DNA of 64,000 bases from Teredinibacter purpureus (GCF_014217335.1 NZ_CP060093.1:185468-249467); one strand, 5' to 3'. Shown: positions 9,263 to 18,412, counted from the first letter of the stretch. Translations and numbers: made by a program. Notes: a model not told the origin generated them from the sequence alone.

Positions 9263-11584
9263 ATGGGCAGTAGAGCGGCATGTAAGATATTTTTAGTTAG
9301 CGTCGGACTTCTATTTTATGCCAGCGGCGCAATGGCATCTATTACAGATGTCCAGCCTAACGATAAAAGCGTTGAATACTTACGGTATATATTCGGAAGT
9401 GTGGTGGACATTATTATTGGTGGTACCGGCCCGGCTAATCCAGACTCGATTCTAGGAGCTTTATCAGAAGTGCTTAACACTGGAATGCTCGTTTTTACTG
9501 GGCTTGTTGTTGGATATGTTTTTTTAACGGGTGTACTCAATTCAGCTCACGAAGGAAACCCGCTTGGAAAAATGTATAGCACTATGTGGATACCACTTCG
9601 CATGGTTGTAGCTCTTGCACTCGTACTTCCTTTTTCAGGTGGCTATTCAACAATGCAAATCGGTGTTATTTGGATTGCCGGGCACGGTATTGGCTTAGCA
9701 AATTCATCTTGGGAACGAGCTTTGGACTATATGGCTTCGACTGGCAGCTTATACCCTCCGACCATAAGCGTGAAATATGAAAGCATTGCTACTAGCATGC
9801 TTGAATCCAGAGTTTGTATGCATGGGGTTAATACGGCTGATAGGCATATTAATATTGAAGACAACCCAGTGGAGCTCGTCAACAACAACCAAAATTCGGC
9901 AATGGCAAACTCAGCACAAACGCAATCCACTCCGTCATCACCAAAACATCGTGTATCCCAAAGATATGATAGTACCTATAATCTTATTTCTGCTGGAGGG
10001 GCGTACGCAGCGGCATGGATATCCGGATTTTCAGCTGGGGTTCCAAGAAGCTATGGAACTAACCCCTGCGGGTCCGTCACTTTAGAATTTTCTGAAATAG
10101 ACGAAGGTGTTGCAATAGAAGCACCTGTACTCGCATTCCAGCAAAGTATAATTGAGCTAACGGCAGATCTAGACGAAGATATGGATCCGATTGCTAGATC
10201 TATTGTCAATTATGCAGTGGATGACACTCAGCCATTACCTGATCTAAATGCACTAAATTCAGCTGTTCAAACATATAAAAACGGTTACCAGAATGCGGTA
10301 AATACCGCAATGTCAGGAATCGCTACTATAAGATTAAATAAGTGGGATGGTGGTAACCCTGATACGTCAGGATCGTCTGTGGGCGCACGAGATGCCGGCT
10401 GGATAAGTATAGGTGCATGGTATTGGGACTTCCAAAGAATCAACGCCGAAACACAAACTATGGTTAACGTTAAACCTGAACTTGAAAGCCCAACCAAAAA
10501 AGCAAAAGAAAACGACGACTATTCAATGTTTGAGTCTGGATTAAAAAGTTATCTCTCCAGTATGCTCGTTAATGATCAATATGGTAATACAGTATCTGCG
10601 ATGGAGAGAAGCAGCTACGCTGAAGATGATTGGAGTTTAAATTTTGTCTTAGACCGGATTAAAAACATTATGGATTTAGCCCTTACAAATCCAGACCCAG
10701 TTTCCGGAATGTCAGCCATCGGTCACTATATAATTACAGCTGTCGAGATAGGTTATCTTGCTTCTCTCCCTGTTCATGTTGCTGCAGAAGCCGCCGAAGA
10801 TGTCGCTGACGCAAAAGGTGGTTTTATTGGGGCCGGATTAATGCTTCCTGCCTCTATAGCCAATACACTGATTCAAGAAGGACGCAATCTTCTCTTCTTA
10901 GCGGGAATTCTTCTTTTACCAATTGCAATAATGCTTGCATTCTATTTACCCGCAACGCCTTTAATTCTTTGGATCATGGGGGTTGCCGGATGGTTTGTTT
11001 TATTAATAGAAGCTGTGATCGCGGCGCCTATTTGGGCCGCAAGCCATGCAATGCCGGAGGGTAATGGATTTGTCGGACAGAGAGCCATGGCTGGATATAT
11101 GGTTATGCTATCCCTATTTTTGCGCCCCACACTAATGATATTTGGTTTTTTTGCATCGATGGTGTTAATGATCGTAATGGGCAAGGTTGTATCGCTACTA
11201 TTCATTCCCGCAATGAGCTCCATGAGCGGTGGCCATCTATCTGGTGTTATAACGCTTTTTGGGATGCTAGCAATTTTTACGGGTTTAATGGTGCAAATCG
11301 CCCACCGCGCTTATGGATTAATTCACGAGGTACCAGATAAAGTCTTGAGATATATTGGTGGCGGCGCAGAAAACTTAGGAGAAGCCAGCCAAGAGCAACA
11401 AAATCGTTCGATATTTGTCGGCGGCGTTGCCAAGTCAGTTGATTCTGCTCATAGAAACCGTCAGATCGGCGGCGGTGGCGGCGGTGGCGGTGGCGGTGGC
11501 GGTGGCGGTAGTGTTGGAGGGGCTGCTGGCGGTGCAGCAAAACAAGGAATGTCCAAGCTAAGTAAGATGCTTTCGACTAAATAA
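9263..11584 (+). CDS. dotA: DotA/TraY polytopic inner-membrane protein
   Basis: 773 residues, near IncI TraY (about 745) and shorter than Legionella DotA (1048). A signal peptide (about 1-25, SGAMA) precedes membrane segments near 70-90 and 110-135. A large periplasmic domain runs from about 150 to 480, with clustered membrane segments from about 500 to 680. Landmarks are GTGPANPDSILGALSEVLN near 53 and LPAT/LPASIANTL later on. DotA is essential for type IVB function at the inner membrane. The C-terminus has an unusual run of about 17 glycines encoded by a GGTGGC-type repeat. It is followed by an intrinsic terminator. Confidence 0.85.
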   Translation: MGSRAACKIFLVSVGLLFYASGAMASITDVQPNDKSVEYLRYIFGSVVDIIIGGTGPANPDSILGALSEVLNTGMLVFTGLVVGYVFLTGVLNSAHEGNPLGKMYSTMWIPLRMVVALALVLPFSGGYSTMQIGVIWIAGHGIGLANSSWERALDYMASTGSLYPPTISVKYESIATSMLESRVCMHGVNTADRHINIEDNPVELVNNNQNSAMANSAQTQSTPSSPKHRVSQRYDSTYNLISAGGAYAAAWISGFSAGVPRSYGTNPCGSVTLEFSEIDEGVAIEAPVLAFQQSIIELTADLDEDMDPIARSIVNYAVDDTQPLPDLNALNSAVQTYKNGYQNAVNTAMSGIATIRLNKWDGGNPDTSGSSVGARDAGWISIGAWYWDFQRINAETQTMVNVKPELESPTKKAKENDDYSMFESGLKSYLSSMLVNDQYGNTVSAMERSSYAEDDWSLNFVLDRIKNIMDLALTNPDPVSGMSAIGHYIITAVEIGYLASLPVHVAAEAAEDVADAKGGFIGAGLMLPASIANTLIQEGRNLLFLAGILLLPIAIMLAFYLPATPLILWIMGVAGWFVLLIEAVIAAPIWAASHAMPEGNGFVGQRAMAGYMVMLSLFLRPTLMIFGFFASMVLMIVMGKVVSLLFIPAMSSMSGGHLSGVITLFGMLAIFTGLMVQIAHRAYGLIHEVPDKVLRYIGGGAENLGEASQEQQNRSIFVGGVAKSVDSAHRNRQIGGGGGGGGGGGGGGSVGGAAGGAAKQGMSKLSKMLSTK
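11467..11512 (+). repeat. GGTGGC-type microsatellite coding poly-glycine in dotA
   Basis: Tandem GGCGGT/GGTGGC units give an uninterrupted glycine run in the cytoplasmic or terminal tail of DotA. The unit is a multiple of three, so slippage would change length without shifting frame. Confidence 0.9.
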
Positions 11585-11600
11585 ATATATGGCTGAAAAT

Positions 11601-11640
11601 TAGCAGCATATAACCACTCCGGTTGTATGCTGCTTTCTAT
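11601..11640 (+). terminator. Intrinsic terminator of dotA
   Basis: AGCAGCATA pairs with TATGCTGCT, with a second inner pairing ACC/GGT, followed by TTTCTATT. It lies 17 bases after the dotA stop. Confidence 0.8.
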
Positions 11641-12402
11641 TAAGAGACTATTACTTTAGCAGTTGGTCTGGCCAGACATATTTGCTCCCATGCTTTTCCA
11701 TACTTCCTCTACCCTCCTGTAACAACGATCAATTTGACCACTATACTCGTAAAGAAAACATCGCGGGTTAAAAACATCCGCGATAAATCTGTCGAGTCGG
11801 GCGCACGATATTTCTCACATAAATAGATGTAAATTTTTTCCCGGGAGTGAGCCATTGTTGGTTCACAGATATCGGCTATATGTACTATTTTGTGTTTAAG
11901 CCGCCGTTCTATAAGAGTTGTATATTTGTAGCCGTAGCTAACATGCTAATATATGGAGGGGTTATGGTATACGTGGAAACACATTATTACCGAATAAGAA
12001 AAGAAGGATACCGTCAATCTATTGATGTTTAGCTTATTGCAGCTAGATCAGGCGCGTCACCACAATAAACAATGAGTATCCAAAAGCTGAGTATCTTGCT
12101 CAATTTATCCGTTAGTACGTATATAAACTTTGTTTACACTATTGCTGAGTAATACTGACATTCACTTGACTGAACTTCTAGCGTAATTAATAGGTGATAG
12201 TCCGTGGAAGGGTCTAAGTTTTAGAAATAGTGATACGTTTTTGTCTAGTGACGCTTTGTACCGAAAGTCACAATACCCTCAAATCCAGTGGATTATGACA
12301 CTCTAATAATATAAATGAAGGATTTTTATCTTCGTTTATTCTTTGGAAGAAGGCTACAGATTCTAGTGCAGTAATGTAGAACTATATTTTTTAGTATGAA
12401 AT
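11641..12402. other. Gene-poor stretch between dotA and the dotD operon end
   Basis: About 760 bases with no confident gene. Two weak reading frames are described separately (11656-11814 minus, without a start, and 11847-12032 plus). A hairpin GTGAGCC/GGTTCAC lies at about 11847-11866. The rest, 12033-12402, is AT-rich and shows no gene. Confidence 0.6.
11847..12032 (+). CDS. Possible small membrane peptide
   Basis: 61 codons from a GTG, or about 51 from the ATG inside. One hydrophobic stretch (SCIFVAVANMLIYGGVMVYV) is followed by a basic tail. No clear ribosome site, and the GTG lies in a hairpin. Length and composition fit a single-span peptide, but chance is a real alternative. Confidence 0.3.
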   Translation: MSHCWFTDIGYMYYFVFKPPFYKSCIFVAVANMLIYGGVMVYVETHYYRIRKEGYRQSIDV

Positions 12403-12443
12403 AAAGAAAGATTACTAAAAATTTTAAGAGTAATCTTTCTTCT
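12403..12443 (-). terminator. Terminator of the dotD-to-12.4 kb operon
   Basis: A long perfect stem (AAGAAAGATTACT / AGTAATCTTTCTT) with an A/T-rich loop lies 22 bases beyond the last gene of the operon. Read leftward, it ends in a T-rich tract. Confidence 0.85.
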
Positions 12444-12464
12444 TATTCTGGCAAGAGATACTCT

Positions 12465-12860
12465 TTACAAGAAGAACTTAATTGGACCAAAAAGGGTAAA
12501 GTAAGTGTACGTCCACTCAGCAACATATTGAAATGTCGATTCCCCTAGCCAATTTTGCAGCCAGTAACCATACGGTCCCGATCCAAAAATTGCGCCATGA
12601 GAAAAAGTCCCTGCAAGCCAAGTAAATACTATACCAGTGAAAATTGTGCTCCCATCAACATTTCTCCCAGTTACGCGAGACAATCGTTGACGTGATTTTG
12701 GTAATAGCATCTGAACTACCGCAAGCACAAACACCAGCCAAATTACAATCAGCGCGCTGTTTCCTAATAACCACTTCCATGTAATCCAAGTCCAATCTTC
12801 GGCAGCAAGCCTTTGGGCCCATTTGTTCATTTCGGAGCTAGTCAAAACAAAATCAACCAT
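12465..12860 (-). CDS. Membrane protein, last gene of the dotD operon
   Basis: 131 residues from the ATG at 12860, which follows GGAGG by 7 bases; a start 18 bases upstream lacks a site. Three membrane segments are visible (about 30-50, 75-95 and 110-131), with a basic loop KSRQRLSR between the first two. Not recognised. It is the last member of a nine-gene overlapping operon that carries dotDCB and icmT, so a role in the transfer envelope is likely. Confidence 0.75.
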   Translation of the reverse strand: MVDFVLTSSEMNKWAQRLAAEDWTWITWKWLLGNSALIVIWLVFVLAVVQMLLPKSRQRLSRVTGRNVDGSTIFTGIVFTWLAGTFSHGAIFGSGPYGYWLQNWLGESTFQYVAEWTYTYFTLFGPIKFFL

Positions 12861-12882
12861 TTTATTGCCTCCAATCATTTAA

Positions 12883-13365
12883 CTAGCCAGATAATTTTCT
12901 GGCACCATACTTCACATAACACAATAGCGACAACCCAAACACAACAAGCCCAAAAGAAACCTCCTGGTAGTTCCACAGCATCAACTGCTTTGGGGATATA
13001 CCTGAATACCCAGACGCCAACATAATAGCACCTTGTACCATAAGCCAGATGAACAAAACATTAACCAGCGAAGCGCCACCGCCCCTAATTAGCACGAAGA
13101 AACTCTTCGACTTTACAGAGAAAACTAACTTAAGCATCCTCTCATAGAAATTATAAGCACTCATCTTGATCAACCAAAAGACTATGGACATAGATAAGCT
13201 AATAATTAACAGCTTTATTAACATCAAGTACCAAGAATCGTCTATCGAAAAAACCATATATTGCACCAACCTAGATAAAGCGTAACATGTTACGATCAAA
13301 AAGCAAACACTTATTGACGTTAACGCTCTATTTATCTTCCAGTTTGACAGGGATAGCTTTCCCAT
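12883..13365 (-). CDS. Four-span membrane protein of the dotD operon
   Basis: 160 residues. Hydrophobic segments lie at about 14-35, 43-62, 90-112 and 130-150. The reading frame overlaps the end of the upstream gene by 38 bases, and no strong ribosome site marks the ATG at 13365, so the true start may be a little later. No family recognised. Position links it to type IVB function. Confidence 0.65.
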   Translation of the reverse strand: MGKLSLSNWKINRALTSISVCFLIVTCYALSRLVQYMVFSIDDSWYLMLIKLLIISLSMSIVFWLIKMSAYNFYERMLKLVFSVKSKSFFVLIRGGGASLVNVLFIWLMVQGAIMLASGYSGISPKQLMLWNYQEVSFGLVVFGLSLLCYVKYGARKLSG

Positions 13366-13936
13366 CAACTAAAATCACCCCACCTTTAGCGATAGGCTTT
13401 GCCGAATAGACGAAAATAGTTCGGCCGGAGTGCGGGTCTTTAAGCGCAATTGGATCATTATAGTCTGGAGCGACAAAGTCCTCATCCGGGGATATTTGCA
13501 GCAATTTCTGATCCCAGTCCACTACGAATCTATAACCATAGTTAATCCCAACACGAGCCAAAACACCGATCCAAGGCTCGTTCTTGGCCTGAAAATCTAC
13601 GCTCACCGGATTTTCTAGATTTTCATCAATGTATGCGATCCACTTGTCTGGCATCATCATAGATATGGCGTCTTTAAGCGCCAGTTCAGCACCAAAAATC
13701 TCTATGTTTACGGATGATCCCTTGCCTACCTGGTGAACTACTCCGTATGTTTTATCAGCCAAGATGCGATAGCCATCTGGCGCGCCTTTCAATCTTCGCA
13801 GCTCTTCAGCATTAACTGTTTTACTATCAGTCCCTTGATAATCAACATAGAAATTCGCATTGGCGGTTAGCGAAGTGAGCGCCAAGCATGATATGGACGC
13901 AACCCCGATAAAGGAAGTTAGATATTTTTTATTCAT
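13328..13936 (-). CDS. Exported TcpQ/STN-like protein
   Basis: 202 residues with a signal peptide (about 1-27, TANA). The segment NEPWIGVLARVGINYGYRFVVDWDQKLLQI at about 119-148 (quoted in parts: PWIGVLARVGINYGYRF, VVDWDQKLLQI) fits the short domain of TcpQ and secretin-associated proteins, which binds outer-membrane secretin or core parts. Start overlaps the parR-like stop by 4 bases. A periplasmic accessory to the DotC/DotD outer-membrane complex is a reasonable guess. Confidence 0.6.
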   Translation of the reverse strand: MNKKYLTSFIGVASISCLALTSLTANANFYVDYQGTDSKTVNAEELRRLKGAPDGYRILADKTYGVVHQVGKGSSVNIEIFGAELALKDAISMMMPDKWIAYIDENLENPVSVDFQAKNEPWIGVLARVGINYGYRFVVDWDQKLLQISPDEDFVAPDYNDPIALKDPHSGRTIFVYSAKPIAKGGVILVDGKAIPVKLEDK

Positions 13937-14451
13937 GAGGGCATTAATCCTCCAAGTTTGGATTTAGCTGAATTCTGTTTTGGTACCACTGGAACAACGG
14001 GTAAACCAATTTCATCTTCAGCACTATTTGAAAACACGCGTTTAATAATGTTCGCATCCCTAGATGGTAAGGTTTCAAACCAGAACCCATGAAGGAAAAG
14101 ATCTCGAAGATAGCCTTTACGGCCTCCTCGCTTAGATATTTTTGACACCGTAGTCCATATCTCTTTTTCCGGCGTGATTAGCTCGGCGTCCGGTTCAATG
14201 TTTAGTCGGAACTTGAACTCTTCGCTTTCACTCCCAGAGTAATTTGCACATATTGCAGACTTTAAGTCCGGAATATTTACGCCAGCTTTATCAAGAATTC
14301 GGTCAAGCAGAAAACCTTGTACCATTATTCTCCTGATATACTCATGAGAGCGTTTTGATATAGATATTTTCTGTATCACAGAGTCTAGGGCTGAAGACTC
14401 CAAGCCCTCCACCCTATACAACTCAAACGCGAGGCGATGTTCGACTGTCAT
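13933..14451 (-). CDS. ParR/StbB-like DNA-binding adaptor
   Basis: 172 residues. The N-terminus EHRLAFELYRVEG, then a helix, then SKRSHEYIRRIMVQGFLL, matches the ribbon-helix-helix of ParR (R1 ParR has RRTIAFKL...ERSRLNRAALTAGLAL). A second similar segment, RKGYLRDLFLHGFWFE, lies near 125. It sits directly after parM, where ParR normally lies. ParR binds the parC centromere and the end of the ParM filament. No parC repeat array is visible just upstream of parM, so the centromere must lie elsewhere. Confidence 0.65.
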   Translation of the reverse strand: MTVEHRLAFELYRVEGLESSALDSVIQKISISKRSHEYIRRIMVQGFLLDRILDKAGVNIPDLKSAICANYSGSESEEFKFRLNIEPDAELITPEKEIWTTVSKISKRGGRKGYLRDLFLHGFWFETLPSRDANIIKRVFSNSAEDEIGLPVVPVVPKQNSAKSKLGGLMPS

Positions 14452-14461
14452 AGACTATTAC

Positions 14462-15511
14462 TCAAACCACAAAAGACATGTACTTCAGCATTCCACGAGC
14501 ATTCGCAAACTGGGGCCTATCCGGTACGTGTGCATGCGGGTACTTTTTAATAACATCACCCAAAACTGCTGCACCGCCACCGACAAATAAAACCATATCC
14601 AAGTCGCCAGCGTCTCCGACTGTTTCTTCAACGTAATTCATAAGCTTTTTAACGCTTTCCTTCTTTGCTGCATCAATCTGCTCAGACACATCTTGATCTT
14701 GACCAAATATTTTGCATGAACCAGTTCGCAGAGCACGGTCGAGCTGTGCATCTCTCACTTCGGCAACATCAAATGTATCTTGAATCAGCCGACGTAATCG
14801 GTCTCGCACATTAAGAACACCCAGCTTTTTTGATCCCGAACGCTGGATATTAATTTGATTATCCGAGTTGATGTAAGTAATGTCGGTAGTGTTTCCACCA
14901 ATATCAACAACAGCCAAGCCATTTTCAATCTCGTTTTTCATATCTCCCGTTTCTTCATCAACGGCATAGTCGACAAAAGCTGCGGTAGATTCAGGGTACA
15001 ATTCATGAGATTTAATAATTGCAGCTTTAAAATCACCTTTCGGATTAACTTTCGTCTTTAAGGAGGCTTTAACCTTTTCGATGAGGTCTTTGTTGGGCTG
15101 CCCATTTTTGAAAAAATGTTCAAAGGGTAGCCCAGTAGAAATGCGAACGTTTCTACCAGCAAACCCAGCTGCAATTAACGAATGATTGACTAAGACAGCA
15201 TTCATCTCTGAATACGAGTATCGCTCACCCCGAATAGACTCCGGCTCAGTAACATCTCGACCAACAGTCCATGGCTCTCCATCAATGTCATAGACACCTG
15301 CCGACTTACCATCAATCGCGACATTAATTGCTCCCATCTGCGCTCGGGACGGCAATAACACCTCAGCAATAAATCGCTTACCATCTTTAGTAGCCCAAAA
15401 GGCAACCTTTTGATCAGCATAACCATTATCTACTGCTACATCGATGATGTCGGTATAGATAGGAGTTACTGCTTGTGATTCTTCATTTTTTTTCAATGCT
15501 GCTTCAACCAT
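14462..15511 (-). CDS. parM: ParM/StbA actin-like plasmid segregation protein
   Basis: 349 residues. Actin-fold motifs are visible: an N-terminal phosphate-1-like strand (DIIDVAVDNGYADQKVAF, 21-38), phosphate-2 VVDIGGNTTDI at 201-211, and the adenosine motif LFVGGGAAVLGD near 308. The end reads PQFANARGMLKY, typical of StbA/ParM. ParM filaments push plasmid copies apart. Unusually, the gene is inside the secretion operon, overlapping icmT by 8 bases. Confidence 0.85.
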   Translation of the reverse strand: MVEAALKKNEESQAVTPIYTDIIDVAVDNGYADQKVAFWATKDGKRFIAEVLLPSRAQMGAINVAIDGKSAGVYDIDGEPWTVGRDVTEPESIRGERYSYSEMNAVLVNHSLIAAGFAGRNVRISTGLPFEHFFKNGQPNKDLIEKVKASLKTKVNPKGDFKAAIIKSHELYPESTAAFVDYAVDEETGDMKNEIENGLAVVDIGGNTTDITYINSDNQINIQRSGSKKLGVLNVRDRLRRLIQDTFDVAEVRDAQLDRALRTGSCKIFGQDQDVSEQIDAAKKESVKKLMNYVEETVGDAGDLDMVLFVGGGAAVLGDVIKKYPHAHVPDRPQFANARGMLKYMSFVV

Positions 15512-15794
15512 TGATTAATCTCCTGCGTCGTGAAACTGTTCGTTGTACAAAACGGTGTTTTCCCGCTATTAATGAGCGGAGTTTTCTAAGAGCTACTGGC
15601 GCTGAATATCCCAGAAACTCAAGGATTGCGAATAGGCTTACCACAGCCATAAAAACATAAAGCGTCGTCCAAGAAATATGCAGAATTAGTCCTAAGATTG
15701 GTAAGAAGGCGCGTGCATCAATAGACACTACACCCAACCCCATTCGGGCAGCTAAACCGGAGTTACGCCATTGAACATCTTCGTAGAATTTCAT
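15504..15794 (-). CDS. icmT: IcmT/TraK small type IVB membrane protein
   Basis: 96 residues. The VQWRNSGLAARMG start, one long hydrophobic segment (FLPILGLILHISWTTLYVFM), LEFLGYSAPVALRKLRSLIAG and a basic tail match IcmT (86 residues, DAHWRD...GFTVPVFLRWLRS...AG). IcmT is a conserved inner-membrane component needed for the type IVB channel. Start overlaps the dotB stop by 4 bases. Confidence 0.85.
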   Translation of the reverse strand: MKFYEDVQWRNSGLAARMGLGVVSIDARAFLPILGLILHISWTTLYVFMAVVSLFAILEFLGYSAPVALRKLRSLIAGKHRFVQRTVSRRRRLING

Positions 15795-17044
15795 TTGTTA
15801 TGCTTCTCCAGAAACTCTTTCATCCAAGAATCAAACAACTCTTTATCTATTTTTCCAGCTGCATATAATTCATTAGCCACGTCGGCAACGATTGCCATAT
15901 CACGTTCCGGCTTCCCGACCTCGTTAACAATAAGAGCATATTGTGATAGGTCGAGATTACCTGCACGAAAATGCTCAATCGCATCAGTAAGAAGTGGCCT
16001 GCCATTTTTTTCTAGTTGTTCGCGTATATCCGTACCCAAATCGTCTTTACCGAGTAAGCACATTTGCAAATGTCTTCTCATTTCATCGCTAAACGAAAGA
16101 TATTCTCTAATAGCGACACGGCCGCCACCCAAACGAGGATACAATCGTTGATGCACTATCATACGCATCGCATCTACAAGCTTTGCTGTTGTTCCACGTC
16201 GTTCCGAGGGCTCAAACTCATCAACCATGCGAGAAATTGTTCCTGGAACATCATTCGTATGCACGGTACTGAAAACAAGGTGACCCGTTTGAGATTCACG
16301 AATACATGCAGATATTGTTTCTTTATCTCGACCTTCACCAAATAAAATTATGTCAGGCGCTCGACGCAATGAATTCGCAGTTGCTACTCTGAAATCAGAA
16401 ATATGGCCAGGGACTTCACTCTGTACTACCCACGCCTTTCTATTGGGGATACTCTTTAAGTTAAATTCTATGGGAGATTCGTAAGTGATAAGGTGTACTG
16501 GTCTTGTTTCGACTATTTCTCGAAGCATCGCTGCAATAGAAGTTGACTTACCAGAGCCGGTTGGACCTGTTATTAATATAATTCCGTACTTTGCCGAACA
16601 AGCCTCCATAATTTCTTCTGGAATACCCAAATCTTCGTAATGAGGAACAGTGCCAGGGATTGTTCTCAATACGATCTCAAGTCCATCTTTAGCCCCATAT
16701 GGTGGCTCGCAGCCCGTAGCATTTACACGGAATCGAATTAACTCTTCCTCTGTTTCACTTATTTCTCTAAGCACCGAATAGCGAAAGTCTAAAGGCTCAC
16801 CAGATTTAATTAGTGTTGGTGAGGCATGCTGATCAATTTCGATTAATATTTCAGAAACTTCCTCGTAAGATAGTATTCTTTGTCCAACCCTTTTTATCTC
16901 TCCATCGATTTTGGCCCCAAGAACTTCACCAACTTCAATCAGAATATCCGAAGCTCCTTCATCGAAGCACCAGAGCAAGTACTCATCAAACTTTTCTTTT
17001 GTAAACCTTCTTGGATCTTCCCCTTCCCACATTAACTGACTCAT
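15791..17044 (-). CDS. dotB: DotB/TraJ secretion ATPase
   Basis: 417 residues, PilT-like hexameric ATPase. Walker A GPTGSGKS lies at 160-167, the Asp box ITYESPIEF near 185, Walker B-like DIILFGEGRD near 232 and the His box GHLVFSTVHTND near 250. Legionella DotB has this length and motif set. It powers the cytoplasmic side of the type IVB channel. The start overlaps the dotC stop (ATGA). Confidence 0.93.
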   Translation of the reverse strand: MSQLMWEGEDPRRFTKEKFDEYLLWCFDEGASDILIEVGEVLGAKIDGEIKRVGQRILSYEEVSEILIEIDQHASPTLIKSGEPLDFRYSVLREISETEEELIRFRVNATGCEPPYGAKDGLEIVLRTIPGTVPHYEDLGIPEEIMEACSAKYGIILITGPTGSGKSTSIAAMLREIVETRPVHLITYESPIEFNLKSIPNRKAWVVQSEVPGHISDFRVATANSLRRAPDIILFGEGRDKETISACIRESQTGHLVFSTVHTNDVPGTISRMVDEFEPSERRGTTAKLVDAMRMIVHQRLYPRLGGGRVAIREYLSFSDEMRRHLQMCLLGKDDLGTDIREQLEKNGRPLLTDAIEHFRAGNLDLSQYALIVNEVGKPERDMAIVADVANELYAAGKIDKELFDSWMKEFLEKHNK

Positions 17045-17910
17045 TGGTTATCACCTGCACGACCGCTTCTAAAAAACGGTTCCCATTTATCGGTATCGGT
17101 AAAATCAGATTGCGCTGTGATGGAGTAAACTACGTCATTGAGATTAATTGTTTTGCCATTATCAAGTTTCATAACAGAATACTTTGATGAAGATATCCGA
17201 GGCATAGTTACAACACCCATCACCAGAAGCTTACGAAAACGGTACATTCCCTCAATATCTTTTGTCATTTGACGGAGGTCGATTTCGTAAATATCATCAG
17301 CCTGTTTTATCCCTTCGTACCAACCGCGATTTAAATTTTCAATCCAAACCTCACGCTCATCCGATGTTCTAGGAAAAATTACGTCATGAGGCTTTTGAGG
17401 TTCATCGACAGATCGAATCAAATAATCACGCCATGTAGGAGGCTGCGGGACAAGTCTTGCTGGCTTATCGAGAGTAAATGATACGTTTACTGTTCTTACC
17501 GAGGTGTCGGAGGTCTGATCAAATATGCGCTCAGCCTGCACAATTGAGGGCAACAGCATTTTTCCATCAACTATAAACTTGTTAAAGCTAAATACCGTAT
17601 GTAGCTCTAAAGATTGTGACTCCATCAGTTCAACGATATTTTGATAGCGCCAGTAGAGCCCTTCTTGAACACCCCAGGAAAACGCCGCTTGCTTAAGAGT
17701 ACGTAGCCTGATCTGTTTTACGCCTTGATCGTCTTTATCGTAACCCGTCTTCTTAGTTATCTTGTAAAGTTCTTTGAGACGATGTGGCATCTCCTTTTCT
17801 GGCATCTCAGGTGCAAATTCTACTTGCTCTGCGCTTGTATTATTAACCCCAAGCAACATAGTGAGCGTGACAAACACGATCCCTTTTAAGTGCGTTAATC
17901 TAGGAGTCAT
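17041..17910 (-). CDS. dotC: DotC/TraI outer-membrane core protein lacking a lipobox
   Basis: About 289 residues from the ATG at 17910, which follows AGGAGAACTTCT at the end of dotD. Conserved DotC blocks are LRTLKQAAFSWGVQEGLYWR, PTWRDYLIR, DEREVWIENLNRGWYEGIKQAD and ITAQ...DKWEPFF. DotC is normally a lipoprotein that, with DotD, places DotH in the outer membrane. Here the signal peptide ends LLGVNNTSA with no cysteine, and the protein has no cysteine at all, so it cannot be lipidated. Confidence 0.88.
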   Translation of the reverse strand: MTPRLTHLKGIVFVTLTMLLGVNNTSAEQVEFAPEMPEKEMPHRLKELYKITKKTGYDKDDQGVKQIRLRTLKQAAFSWGVQEGLYWRYQNIVELMESQSLELHTVFSFNKFIVDGKMLLPSIVQAERIFDQTSDTSVRTVNVSFTLDKPARLVPQPPTWRDYLIRSVDEPQKPHDVIFPRTSDEREVWIENLNRGWYEGIKQADDIYEIDLRQMTKDIEGMYRFRKLLVMGVVTMPRISSSKYSVMKLDNGKTINLNDVVYSITAQSDFTDTDKWEPFFRSGRAGDNQ

Positions 17911-17920
17911 AGAAGTTCTC

Positions 17921-18412
17921 CTAGTAAGGAACATATTCGACTTCGATCAAACGCTCTTTTGCTTTCAGCGTGAGATTTGCTCGACTTCCAGCTTGAGTTC
18001 CAGCATCGTGCAACATATCAATGATGGGGCGATAGTCTGTATTAACATTAACAATGACGTCTCCAGAAGGTTTAACGCCTAAATAACGAGGTGGATTCAG
18101 TCCCGCTAATACAGATAACTTGTCAACCAACTTGTCAATTGGCCCATGCCAAGCGGCACCCAATGAAACAACTTTTTCCAGCGAAGGAACCATCGAAACA
18201 TCTATCGCATCGGGGCCTTTACCGTTACCTCTTACGTATCGGGCCATTTCTATATCGGCCAAGTCATTGTCGTGTACCTGAATACTTTCTGCTACCTGAG
18301 CTAATCTCATCGCCGCCGGATCAGGCTCGTTTACCCTTAGCGGGCTCGAACTACATGCAGATAAACCAATAGATCCTCCCGCTATTAAAATGAGCATCTT
18401 CCAATTTTGCAT
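17921..18412 (-). CDS. dotD: DotD/TraH outer-membrane lipoprotein
   Basis: 163 residues. A type II signal peptide ends IGLSAC with Cys20 as lipid anchor. The mature part fits DotD: LGAAWHGPIDKLVDKLSVLAG at about 86-106, then NVNTDYRPIIDMLHDAGTQ and a final ERLIEVEYVPY. DotD and DotC support outer-membrane insertion of DotH. First gene of the operon; ribosome site AGAGAGG before the ATG. Confidence 0.9.
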   Translation of the reverse strand: MQNWKMLILIAGGSIGLSACSSSPLRVNEPDPAAMRLAQVAESIQVHDNDLADIEMARYVRGNGKGPDAIDVSMVPSLEKVVSLGAAWHGPIDKLVDKLSVLAGLNPPRYLGVKPSGDVIVNVNTDYRPIIDMLHDAGTQAGSRANLTLKAKERLIEVEYVPY

